Below are positions 28,378 to 36,740 of a stretch of 64,000 nt of DNA, piece by piece. Within the stretch, counting starts at the first letter, position 1; the number at the start of each line of letters is the position of its first letter. The DNA is from Lachnospiraceae bacterium (GTDB lineage: Bacteria > Bacillota > Clostridia > Lachnospirales > Lachnospiraceae). Where the stretch lies: the NCBI GenBank assembly GCA_015057275.1, contig SVEO01000007.1, positions 34,708-98,707 on the forward strand, written 5' to 3'. The notes under the pieces were generated by a model. The model was not told the DNA's origin. It did not search any database and saw only the letters and a list, made by a program, of their open reading frames with translations. The position numbers and the translations under genes are program-made.

Positions 28378-30637
28378 TCTCTGCCTCCACAATCTCACGT
28401 ATGCGACTTTCTAATCCGGAATGCCTCCGAATCTCACTGATGTTCATTGCCATTTCATGGAAGGTTTCCTCCACCCCAACCATACAAACACATTTTTTCG
28501 CACGCGTCACGGCTGTATATAATAAGTTGCGGTTCATTAACATGCGCGGTCCGGAAAGCATTGGCAGAATAACCGCCGGATATTCGCTGCCCTGCGATTT
28601 ATGGATTGTCACCGCGTAGGCGAGCTCCAGCTCGTCCGCCTGCTTGAAGCTGTAAAGTACATATTTATCCTCATCGAACCGCACTTCCATCAGCTCTTGG
28701 TCGAGATTCATCGTATGAATGATGCCGGTATCGCCGTTGAATATGCCGGTGCCTGTCTCAATAACACGCCCGAAGCGTCCGCGCACTTCCCATTCCATTT
28801 GATAATTATTTTTAATCTGCATCACTTTGTCGCCTTCGCGATAGATGGTGCCACCGATTTCTTTTTCACGCTTATCCGCTGCCGGCGGATTCAAATATTC
28901 CTGCAACGTCTTATTCAATCCTTCTACGCCCAGCACACCTTTACGCATCGGCGTCAACACCTGTACGTCGAGCGGATCCGCATGCACATAGTTCGGCAAT
29001 TTATCCTTTAATAAGGTAATCATCGCTGCAATAATGCGATTGCTGTCGTCGCGATGTACAAATAAGAAATCTTTGCTTTTCTTTTTTAAATCAATCGGCA
29101 TACCGTCATTGATTTTATGAGCGTTAATGACAATATCGCTCTCGTTCTCCTGACGGAAGATTTTTTTCAGCTTCACAACCGGAAATGCGCCGGAATGAAT
29201 GATGTCTTTGAGCACGTTGCCCGGTCCCACCGATGGCAATTGGTCCACATCGCCGACAAATATAAGACGCGTACCAATCACAATTGCTTTTAACAACGCC
29301 TGCATCAGGAAAATATCTACCATTGACATTTCATCAATGATAATCACGTCTGCTTCCAAAGGATTATCCTCATTGCGCTCAAAGCCGATGCCCTCAACAT
29401 TTTCTTCCGGTCGCATCTTCAGCTCCAGCAGGCGGTGAATCGTCTGAGCTTCCACACCGGTAGCCTCGGTCATACGCTTCGCCGCACGTCCGGTCGGCGC
29501 TGCCAGAAAAATATTTAACCCCAGCGCCTCAAAATAATGAATCATAATGTTGATAGTCGTCGTCTTGCCGGTACCCGGTCCGCCGGTCATGATACAGATG
29601 CCATGCTTCGCCGCCATGCGTACTGCCTGTTTCTGCAGCTCATCGAGCTGTACGCCGGTTTTATTTTCTATCTGTGTGATGCGCTTATCAATCGCCGTTT
29701 CCGTCTCCATACTTGTATTTACATTTAAGTCGAGCAAGCGGCGCGCTGCATTCAATTCCATATAATAATAAGATGCCAGATAAATATCACTCTTAGCATC
29801 TTCGTGTCTTTTTACCACGATGCGGCGGTCAATGACCAGATCAATCAATTGCTGCTCAAACGGATTTTCTTGCTCACCCGGTCCAATTTCTAAAAGCTGA
29901 ATCACATTGCGCAGCAAAATCGTCATCGGCAGATAGGTATGCCCACTGCCGGCCGCCTGCTGCAAGGTGTAAAGGATTCCGCTCTTGATGCGAAAATCCG
30001 AATCCGCTAAAATACCGGATTTTTTGGCAATATCGTCTGCAATCTTAAAGCCGACACCGTGAATGTCATCCGCCAGACGGTACGGATTCGTACGGATGAT
30101 GTCATACACCTTCTCCCCGTATGCGTGATAGATTTTTAACGCTAATGCGTTGGAAATGCCGAATTTCGCCAAATACACCATCGCGTCGCGTAAATCTTTC
30201 TTTTCTTCCAGCTGCTCGCCGATTTCCCGTGCCATGCGTGCAGAAATGCCCTTGATTTCCGCCAAACGTTCCGGCTCTTCCTCCATAATGCGCAGCGTAT
30301 CTGCTCCGAAACGACGCACGATACGCGCTGCCATCGCCGTGCCGATGCCCTTAATCGCTCCGGAACCGAGATATCGCTCAATCGCCATCTCATCTTCCGG
30401 TTCTTTGATTTGATAATTCTCAACAGACAACTGCTCGCCGTACGCCGGATGCAACGTTACACTGCCGGTAGCTTCGATAAACTCCCCGGGATGAATGGAG
30501 GAGAAGATGCCCACCAAAGTCCATTCTTCTCCTTCTGCTTCTAAACGCATAACGGTGTAACCGTTCTCTTCGTTTCTATATACAATTTTTTCTACATATC
30601 CGGTAATTGTTTTTGTTTCCAAGAAACTATTCTCCAT
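28355..30637 (-). CDS. recD2: RecD2-type SF1B helicase
   Basis: A 5'-3' DNA helicase of about 760 residues, used in repair and replication-fork processing without RecBC. The N-terminal OB-like region is followed by helix-hairpin-helix motifs (IKGIGTAMAARIVRRFG). Walker A is GGPGTGKTTT, Walker B IIIDEMSMVD, and the C-terminal box is VTIHKSQGSEYPAVILP. The start is uncertain: ATG at 30637 has a weak site, a GTG at 30664 and a TTG slightly downstream are alternatives. It follows mreB closely. Confidence 0.93.
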   Translation of the reverse strand: MENSFLETKTITGYVEKIVYRNEENGYTVMRLEAEGEEWTLVGIFSSIHPGEFIEATGSVTLHPAYGEQLSVENYQIKEPEDEMAIERYLGSGAIKGIGTAMAARIVRRFGADTLRIMEEEPERLAEIKGISARMAREIGEQLEEKKDLRDAMVYLAKFGISNALALKIYHAYGEKVYDIIRTNPYRLADDIHGVGFKIADDIAKKSGILADSDFRIKSGILYTLQQAAGSGHTYLPMTILLRNVIQLLEIGPGEQENPFEQQLIDLVIDRRIVVKRHEDAKSDIYLASYYYMELNAARRLLDLNVNTSMETETAIDKRITQIENKTGVQLDELQKQAVRMAAKHGICIMTGGPGTGKTTTINIMIHYFEALGLNIFLAAPTGRAAKRMTEATGVEAQTIHRLLELKMRPEENVEGIGFERNEDNPLEADVIIIDEMSMVDIFLMQALLKAIVIGTRLIFVGDVDQLPSVGPGNVLKDIIHSGAFPVVKLKKIFRQENESDIVINAHKINDGMPIDLKKKSKDFLFVHRDDSNRIIAAMITLLKDKLPNYVHADPLDVQVLTPMRKGVLGVEGLNKTLQEYLNPPAADKREKEIGGTIYREGDKVMQIKNNYQMEWEVRGRFGRVIETGTGIFNGDTGIIHTMNLDQELMEVRFDEDKYVLYSFKQADELELAYAVTIHKSQGSEYPAVILPMLSGPRMLMNRNLLYTAVTRAKKCVCMVGVEETFHEMAMNISEIRRHSGLESRIREIVEAEIEGFDEN

Positions 30638-30669
30638 TCCGAAGTGTTTGCGTGAAGGAATCACGTATC

Positions 30670-31680
30670 TTATTTTCCCTCTGCAATCTTTCCTTTTTTC
30701 TCCTCAGTAACTTCCAGATAGCGTCCGGTACCGATTACCACGCATGTCATTGGGTCCTCTGCCGTGACTGTATTCATGCCGGTCTTTTCTTCAATCAACT
30801 GCTCTAAACCGTCAAGGAGTGCACCTCCGCCTGTCAAAATGATACCACGGTCAGCAATGTCAGCAGCCAACTCCGGCGGAGTCTTTTCCAACACGCTGTG
30901 AATCGCTTCGATAACCTGTGCCGCGGTTTCTTTCATCGCTTCCATTGTCTCTTCCGATGTAATCGTAATCGTCTTCGGTAAACCAGTAACAAGGTTACGT
31001 CCGCGCACGTCCATCTTTAACGGTTCCGGCTTGTCATAAACCGTACCGATTTTTACTTTAATCTCCTCGGCCGTACGCTCGCCGATGAGCAAGTTATGTT
31101 TCTTTCTCATATAACGGATGATGGCTTCGTCAAAGTCGGCGCCTGCCACTTTAATCGACTCATACTGTACCGCACCGCCGAGTGAAACAACTGCAATGTC
31201 CGTTGTACCGCCACCGATGTCGACAACCATGTTGCCGCACGGTCGCATAATCTCGATGCCGGTTCCGAGTGCTGCTGCAATCGGTTCGTCCACAATGATG
31301 ACTTCCCTGGCACCGGCCTGTCTTACCGCGCCGTCTACAGCCTTTCGTTCCACTTCCGTCGCCGCTGTCGGCACTGAAATCGTCACACGCGGCTTCACAT
31401 ATGATTTTTTACCAAGTGCTTTCTGGATGAAATATTTTAACATGCGTTCCGTGCCGGCATAGTCAGAAATTACCCCCTGCTTAATCGGACGAATCGCCAC
31501 AATGTTTTCCGGTGTCTTGCCAAGCATCTGTCTTGCTTCTTCACCAATAGCTTTAATCGTATTTTTATCTCGGTCCAAGGCAAGTACGGTCGGCTCTTTT
31601 AAAACGACGCCCTTACCTTTCACATAAATCAATACACTGGAGGTTCCCAAATCAATTCCAATATCTGTTGTAAGTATCAT
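30670..31680 (-). CDS. mreB: MreB/Mbl actin-like cell-shape protein
   Basis: A 336-residue bacterial actin that guides sidewall peptidoglycan synthesis. IGIDLGTSSVLIYVKGKG (phosphate 1), NMVVDIGGGTTDIAVVSLGG (phosphate 2) and GIILTGGGALLDGL (adenosine) are present. There is no mreC or mreD next to it. spoIIID lies one gene upstream, and in Bacillus subtilis spoIIID adjoins mbl, so this copy is more likely the Mbl-type paralogue. That naming is inference from context. Confidence 0.93.
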   Translation of the reverse strand: MILTTDIGIDLGTSSVLIYVKGKGVVLKEPTVLALDRDKNTIKAIGEEARQMLGKTPENIVAIRPIKQGVISDYAGTERMLKYFIQKALGKKSYVKPRVTISVPTAATEVERKAVDGAVRQAGAREVIIVDEPIAAALGTGIEIMRPCGNMVVDIGGGTTDIAVVSLGGAVQYESIKVAGADFDEAIIRYMRKKHNLLIGERTAEEIKVKIGTVYDKPEPLKMDVRGRNLVTGLPKTITITSEETMEAMKETAAQVIEAIHSVLEKTPPELAADIADRGIILTGGGALLDGLEQLIEEKTGMNTVTAEDPMTCVVIGTGRYLEVTEEKKGKIAEGK

Positions 31681-31841
31681 ATCCTTTTCCTCTGCTCCTA
31701 AATTGGCATCTGTCTGCCGCTAATATCGTTTCTAGCCTATAGTATACATGATAATTCTGTTTAAATCTATAAAAATTTATTTTTTTTCTTTCTGATTCTT
31801 TCAGAAAGTTTTCATACTTTCGTCACATTTTGAGTTTACAA

Positions 31842-31980
31842 TGAAGGTGTTCTGGTAAACAAGACAGAACAAACTTTTTCATAACTAGCCCGCCGGCAAG
31901 GCCGGCGGGAATCCCTCCCAATTTTTTTCATAAATGTGTATGGCTGCATCCGGCAATTCGCCTGATGCAGCCATTTTTTT
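31842..31980 (+). ncRNA. Candidate plus-strand small RNA with terminator
   Basis: In the 300-base gap between mreB and the DUF2156 gene, plus-strand sequence holds hairpin TGTTCTG/CAGAACA (31848-31871), a perfect 9-bp hairpin CCCGCCGGC/GCCGGCGGG (31889-31909), and GGCTGCATC/GATGCAGCC (31942-31972) followed by seven T. The last is a good plus-strand terminator though both flanking genes are on the minus strand. A TACAAT lies at 31837-31842 but no clear -35 box. I recognise no known RNA family. It could instead be a minus-strand structure, but the T run is on the wrong side for that. Confidence 0.35.
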
Positions 31981-32869
31981 ACAAAGTAATATTCACTACG
32001 CTCTTTTCCAAAAGCTGTAACGGATGATAGGACAACTTCGATGTACGAAGCCCCTCATCGCCCATATCCTCTTCACGGTTGATGTAGCGCACCGTCTCAT
32101 CCGCATAAGCGCGTGCGAATTCGCGTACAATCATCTGGTACGCACCGTGATAGCGGATGTCTGCCTTTTCGATGTGCACGAACAGTGTGTCGTACACCTT
32201 TTCACCAATTGCCATCGCGATGATATTTTCGTCAACCGTAATAAATCCGCCCACCACCTGATAGGTCTCATAGTGTGTCAACAGCTCGATAATCTTCTCG
32301 CTCTCTTCCTGTGCAAATTCACTGTCTTTATGATATTCTTGGCGAAACCACTCGTAAAATGCAAGCACTCGCCCAAGATTTTCCGGCGTAATCTTATGGA
32401 ACTGATATTCGCCGTAGAGTTTTAAAAAGCGGTTGATATGATTGCGCTGCCCACTGTATCGTCTGCCGGCAAAATTCTTCATATTCTCAGCATCATAAAG
32501 GTAATCGCAGAAATCGCGGTCCGTTGTCACAGTCATATTACTGTAATGCTTCTTTAGAAGTTCCACGCCTTCCACCGGCACCGCATGATAGCGCAGGGGA
32601 ATTTTGTGGAAAACACTATATTCTTCAATTGCCTTAATCGCACTATCCACATTTTCCCCAATCGGAACGACAAACGAGGTTTTCCCATCTACAACACTGG
32701 CATCTTTCATAATTAATGTATTTTCAAAAACTGCATATTCTAACTGAAACGCATTCCGCCACATAAAAATTGCACAAGCGGAGTAATCGCAAGTGCGGTA
32801 TGTCTGCTTGCTCACATATTCGCGGAACATGTGTATATCAGACAACTGGGCTTTCGCAAATTCCAACAT
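31979..32869 (-). CDS. DUF2156 / phosphatidylglycerol lysyltransferase-domain protein
   Basis: A soluble protein of about 296 residues. It fits the DUF2156 (GNAT-fold) family: DYSACAIFMWRNAFQLEYAV, GRRYSGQRNHINRFLK, and a C-terminal YINREEDMGDEGLRTSKLSY, which is strongly conserved in this clostridial group. The family includes the catalytic part of MprF, but this copy has no membrane domain, so lipid lysinylation should not be assumed. The ATG at 32869 follows AAAGGGA at about 9 bases. It lies between spoIIID and mreB. Confidence 0.8.
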   Translation of the reverse strand: MLEFAKAQLSDIHMFREYVSKQTYRTCDYSACAIFMWRNAFQLEYAVFENTLIMKDASVVDGKTSFVVPIGENVDSAIKAIEEYSVFHKIPLRYHAVPVEGVELLKKHYSNMTVTTDRDFCDYLYDAENMKNFAGRRYSGQRNHINRFLKLYGEYQFHKITPENLGRVLAFYEWFRQEYHKDSEFAQEESEKIIELLTHYETYQVVGGFITVDENIIAMAIGEKVYDTLFVHIEKADIRYHGAYQMIVREFARAYADETVRYINREEDMGDEGLRTSKLSYHPLQLLEKSVVNITL

Positions 32870-32967
32870 TGATTTTCGTCCCTTTCTTTTGCCGTTCGGC
32901 AATTTTTACACAAAAGCATTGAAATCATACCGAACTTTTCCTAGTCTGTCAAGGTGTGGACTGTATG

Positions 32968-33264
32968 TCACATAGAATGCCATTTATTACACTGATGTTT
33001 TTTCATTTCCATTTCATGCACTAGCTGGTATTTTTCTCTTGTCGCCATTCCCCCACGGATATGGCGCTCCGATTTGTTGATATCGAGAACTTTTCGCACC
33101 TGCAAAGCTAACTGCCCGTCAATTTTCCCCAGTCGCTCCACAATATCTTTATGTACGGTGCTCTTACTGACACCAAAATTACTTGCTGCCTGCCTTACGG
33201 TTGCATTATGCTCTATGATATAATAGGCAATTTCTAAGGTCCTCTCTTCAATATAATCTCTCAA
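32968..33264 (-). CDS. spoIIID: Sporulation transcriptional regulator SpoIIID
   Basis: A 98-residue mother-cell regulator used with sigma-E during sporulation. RDYIEERTLEIAYYIIEHN, the helix-turn-helix FGVSKSTVHKDIVERL and the basic RHIRGGMATREKYQ stretch align along the full Bacillus SpoIIID. The start is TTG at 33264, matching the usual N-terminus. Its Shine-Dalgarno sequence GAGGGG is the 3' arm of the terminator hairpin of the gene before it. Presence indicates a spore former or recent descendant. Confidence 0.93.
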   Translation of the reverse strand: MRDYIEERTLEIAYYIIEHNATVRQAASNFGVSKSTVHKDIVERLGKIDGQLALQVRKVLDINKSERHIRGGMATREKYQLVHEMEMKKHQCNKWHSM

Positions 33265-33309
33265 AAAAGATACCCCTCGGAATACTTTTTTACATTGTAT
33301 GCGAGGGGT
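33264..33309 (-). terminator. Terminator hairpin overlapping spoIIID ribosome site
   Basis: Arms ACCCCTCG (33272-33279) and CGAGGGGT (33302-33309), with inner ATAC/GTAT pairs, then ATCTTTTTTG on the minus strand. It ends the AI-2E-type gene transcript. The GAGGGG of its 3' arm and the TTG in the T run are the spoIIID translation start region. Confidence 0.8.
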
Positions 33310-33343
33310 TTCGTCGGTATGAACACCGTTCTTTTATTCTCTT

Positions 33344-34654
33344 TTATTGATTTATCTCCGGTGCTTCCTGCGGCTTGTCCGCTTTCTGCTCCACTACCGG
33401 ATAAATCAGTTCGCCGGTTTGTGCATGTACAGTTTCTACCGCTTGATAACACTCTGTTTCCACCGGCATCTTTTTCTTTTGCAGGCGCTTTTCCACTGCC
33501 TTCTTTACCAGGTAATAAATTGTTGCAAAGGCAGGTACCCCGACAATCATACCAAGCACACCAAACATACCGCCTGCAAATAGGATAGAGAAGATGACCC
33601 AGAACGAGGAAAGACCGGTGGAATCACCGAGAATCTTTGGGCCGATAACATTCCCGTCAAGCTGCTGCAGGGCAAGTACAAACACTACGAAAATAATCCC
33701 CTGAATCGGGTTGTAAAGTAATACTAACAGTGTCGTCGGAATCGCACCGATATACGGGCCAAAAAACGGAATTATGTTCGTCACACCTACAATCACACTC
33801 AACACTAGTGGGTACGGCATCCGCAAAATCGTCACGCCGATAAAGCAAAGTACCCCGATAATTGCAGAGTCAATAATCTTACCATTGATAAATCCACCGA
33901 AGATACTGTTAACATGGCGCATAGTATCGACAAACTCGTTGGCACGTTCTGTCTTCATGCTGGCATAGACAAGCTTCTTACACATGCCAATCATTTTCTC
34001 CTTGCTGGCAAGCAGATAAACAGACACCATAATCCCGATGATAAAATTGAGTAGAAATTTCAGCACACCGATAATTCCTGATGTCACAGATTCCGCCACA
34101 CGATTTACCGTGCCGAGCAAATCATTTTCCGCCCAGTTAACAAAATAACCGGTAATCGTTCTTAACACCTCATCCAGGCCTTTGCCGATTTCAGAATTCT
34201 GATCCGTAAACTGGTTGAATTTTTTAAACTGCTCATCAAAAAATAAAATAAACTCCTCGGTCTTGCCTGGAATCTGGTTAATCAAGTTCGTAATGCTCGT
34301 AATGAGTTGTGGAATTAGCATAAAGAGCAAAAGTGCAATCACTGCAAACAAAAACAGAATCGCGCATAAAATGGAAATTCCGCGAATGGTTCTTTTCATC
34401 TTTACCGAAGGTTCTTTCTTTTTATAGAACAGTTTAATCATCATTTGTTCTATAAATTTCATCACCGGATTTAACAAATACGCAATGACCAGACCGATGG
34501 TAATCGGCTGGATACTTAAGGCAACTTTGTTCAACAGACCGCGTACCGTATCAAATTTATATAAGCAAAAAAACATAAGGATTGCAAAGGCTACAACGAT
34601 AATCGCAGTAATCGCCCATTGCGCAACTTTCAGTTTTGTTTTTTCTTCTTTCAT
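33344..34654 (-). CDS. AI-2E family transporter
   Basis: A 436-residue polytopic membrane protein with about eight spans. The C-terminal block VGVTNIIPFFGPYIGAIP and GLSSFWVIFSILFAGGMFGVLGMIVGVPAFA are the family hallmarks. Family members are described as exporters of autoinducer-2 or small solutes, but most have no proven substrate. A charged tail of about 40 residues follows. The ATG at 34654 has GGGAGG upstream. It is transcribed ahead of spoIIID. Confidence 0.87.
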   Translation of the reverse strand: MKEEKTKLKVAQWAITAIIVVAFAILMFFCLYKFDTVRGLLNKVALSIQPITIGLVIAYLLNPVMKFIEQMMIKLFYKKKEPSVKMKRTIRGISILCAILFLFAVIALLLFMLIPQLITSITNLINQIPGKTEEFILFFDEQFKKFNQFTDQNSEIGKGLDEVLRTITGYFVNWAENDLLGTVNRVAESVTSGIIGVLKFLLNFIIGIMVSVYLLASKEKMIGMCKKLVYASMKTERANEFVDTMRHVNSIFGGFINGKIIDSAIIGVLCFIGVTILRMPYPLVLSVIVGVTNIIPFFGPYIGAIPTTLLVLLYNPIQGIIFVVFVLALQQLDGNVIGPKILGDSTGLSSFWVIFSILFAGGMFGVLGMIVGVPAFATIYYLVKKAVEKRLQKKKMPVETECYQAVETVHAQTGELIYPVVEQKADKPQEAPEINQ

Positions 34655-34745
34655 ATGTTTCCTCCCTTATTTGGCAGCCCGCCTTCCTTCTTACGCGAGT
34701 TTGCTCTAGTTGATTAAATCTTACACTATTTTCGAGGAAAAAACC

Positions 34746-34781
34746 ATAGTTATTTTCATTTTTTTATTGTTTCTTAACTAT
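34746..34781 (-). terminator. Probable terminator after ZIP transporter gene
   Basis: ATAGTTA / TAACTAT with a long AT-rich loop, followed on the minus strand by GGTTTTTT. It lies just after the ZIP gene stop. Confidence 0.5.
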
Positions 34782-34793
34782 CGACGCCCGGTA

Positions 34794-35597
34794 TTATCCG
34801 AGCGTCACATCAAGAACCATCATCAATAAAAAGCCAATCATCACGCCAAGTGTCCCCAGCCTGTTTTTCCCTCTGCTATGCGTCTCGGGAATTAGTTCTT
34901 CTACAACAACAAATACCATCACTCCGGCGGCAAATGAGAGCAGCCATGGCATCAACCCTTCAATTTTTCCTGCCGCCAGTACAGTCAACACCCCGGCTAT
35001 TGGCTCAGCAATGCCCGATAGTGCTCCGTAAAAAAATGCCTTTTTCCTGGAAGTTCCGTACATTCGCAGTGGCAGGGAAATCGCTGCACCTTCCGGAAAA
35101 TTCTGCACGCCGATACCAAATGCGAGAGCTGCCGCTGCCAGAATTGCTCCCTCTGTGTTCTGGGCCACCGCCAATGCACACGCCAGTCCAACCGCCATCC
35201 CTTCCGGAATATTGTGCAGGGTAATAGCAAGCATCATCATCGACATTCCATGCTGCCCGATTGCTTCTGCCGTCTGCACACGTAAAGACAAACGCCGCTT
35301 CTCCTGCCATTTTTCGATAAATCCGTCTAGAAAATAAAATAGAATACCGCCGAGCAGAAATCCTACCGCCGCCGGCAACCATGGAATTATATTTAACTGC
35401 TCTGCACGCTCAAAGGACGGCAAAATCAGCGACCAGATGGACGCTGCTAACATCACACCGGATGCAAATCCTAAAAACAGCCGATTCATTTCTCCGGCCC
35501 GTTCTGATTTTACAAAGAACACAAGGGCAGAACCAGCCACGGTCATCAGGCAAGTAAATCCACATCCTGCAAGCGCAAATAATATGGAAGCAAGCAA
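34794..35597 (-). CDS. ZIP family metal transporter
   Basis: A 267-residue protein with about eight membrane segments that takes up zinc or other divalent metals. The metal-site motif LHNIPEGMAVG on helix 4 and NFPEGAAISLPLR on helix 5 are conserved ZIP signatures. The start is TTG at 35597 with an AGGTG site 8 bases upstream; the ATG just upstream is in another frame. It follows the fba terminator and stands alone. Confidence 0.9.
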   Translation of the reverse strand: MLASILFALAGCGFTCLMTVAGSALVFFVKSERAGEMNRLFLGFASGVMLAASIWSLILPSFERAEQLNIIPWLPAAVGFLLGGILFYFLDGFIEKWQEKRRLSLRVQTAEAIGQHGMSMMMLAITLHNIPEGMAVGLACALAVAQNTEGAILAAAALAFGIGVQNFPEGAAISLPLRMYGTSRKKAFFYGALSGIAEPIAGVLTVLAAGKIEGLMPWLLSFAAGVMVFVVVEELIPETHSRGKNRLGTLGVMIGFLLMMVLDVTLG

Positions 35598-35646
35598 ACT
35601 TCATACACCTACTTTTTTATCTTCTTTTTATTCTATGCAAAAAAGA

Positions 35647-35677
35647 GGCTGTTGTTCAAATGACCTGAACAACAGCC
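35647..35677 (-). terminator. Intrinsic terminator of fba
   Basis: Perfect 12-bp stem GGCTGTTGTTCA / TGAACAACAGCC, followed on the minus strand by TCTTTTTTG. It ends the aldolase transcript. Confidence 0.92.
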
Positions 35678-35702
35678 CTGCATGGATTTACATATAATTG
35701 AA

Positions 35703-36569
35703 TTAGTTTGCTTTGCCAACAGAACCAAATAATTCCATCTTTTCCTTAACAGTTGCCTTGATTGCTTCTGCGCCAGGAGCAAGTAACTTACGAGGGTCAA
35801 AGCCCTTACCGGATAAATCCTTACCTGCTTCGATGTATTCTCTTGTTGCTGCTGCGAAAGAAAGCTGGCATTCTGTGTTAACATTGATCTTAGCTACACC
35901 CAAAGAGATAGCCTTCTTAATCATATCCTCAGGGATACCTGTACCACCGTGTAATACTAATGGCATATCGCCGGTTAATTTGCTGATTGCTTCTAATGTT
36001 TCAAAGCTTAAGCCTTCCCAGTTTTCCGGATACTTACCATGAATGTTGCCGATACCTGCTGCTAACATGGATACGCCAAGGTCAGCGATCATCTTGCACT
36101 CGTTCGGATCTGCGCATTCGCCCTTACCTACAACGCCGTCCTCTTCGCCGCCGATGGAACCAACTTCTGCCTCCAAAGACATACCCTTGGATTCAGCGAT
36201 TGCGATAAGTTCCTTTGTTTTTGCAATGTTTTCTTCGATTGGGTAGTGAGAACCATCGAACATAATGGATGAGAAGCCTGCTTCTACACACTTTAAGCAT
36301 CCGTCATAGCTACCGTGGTCAAGATGTAATGCAACAGGAACGGTAATCTTTAATTCCTCAAGCATACCGTTTACCATACCAACGATGGTCTTATAACCAC
36401 ACATATACTTGCCGGCACCTTCGGATACACCTAAGATAACAGGGCTCTTTAATTCTTCAGCGGTAAGCAAAATAGACTTTGTCCACTCTAAGTTGTTGAT
36501 GTTGAACTGACCTACTGCATATTTACCAGCCTTTGCCTTCTCTAACATTTCTTTTGCAGATACTAACAT
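35703..36569 (-). CDS. fba: Class II fructose-bisphosphate aldolase
   Basis: Glycolytic enzyme splitting fructose-1,6-bisphosphate into two triose phosphates, zinc dependent. It has 288 residues. AVGQFNINNLEW, VALHLDHGSYDGCLKCVEAGFSS (zinc histidines and active-site aspartate), SLEAEVGSIGGEED and LVLHGGTGIPEDMI are present. The ATG at 36569 has GGAGG 8 bases upstream. It is monocistronic between promoter 36660-36687 and the terminator. Confidence 0.97.
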   Translation of the reverse strand: MLVSAKEMLEKAKAGKYAVGQFNINNLEWTKSILLTAEELKSPVILGVSEGAGKYMCGYKTIVGMVNGMLEELKITVPVALHLDHGSYDGCLKCVEAGFSSIMFDGSHYPIEENIAKTKELIAIAESKGMSLEAEVGSIGGEEDGVVGKGECADPNECKMIADLGVSMLAAGIGNIHGKYPENWEGLSFETLEAISKLTGDMPLVLHGGTGIPEDMIKKAISLGVAKINVNTECQLSFAAATREYIEAGKDLSGKGFDPRKLLAPGAEAIKATVKEKMELFGSVGKAN

Positions 36570-36659
36570 TTTAATGTCCTCCATATTTTAAATTATCGTT
36601 TCATTCCAGAAATCAGGAATTTCGCGATGTTTTGGCAGATTTTCTGCACATATATGCTC

Positions 36660-36687
36660 ATCTTACCATATAAAGCTGAAAATTCAA
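36660..36687 (-). promoter_or_regulatory. Probable promoter of fba
   Basis: TTGAAT (36682-36687), a 16-base spacer and TAAGAT (36660-36665) on the minus strand, giving a leader of about 85 bases. Confidence 0.5.
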
Positions 36688-36740
36688 ATACTTTTTTAAT
36701 TTTTTCCAAAGACTGTTTTCTTCAGAACTTTTCAAATATA

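Noticed and set aside
31905..31920. Third GGGAGGGATTCCCG match that looks like the L1 element
   Set aside because: It lacks the flanking GTGG and TAATACCAC needed for the stem and is not near a ribosomal protein gene.
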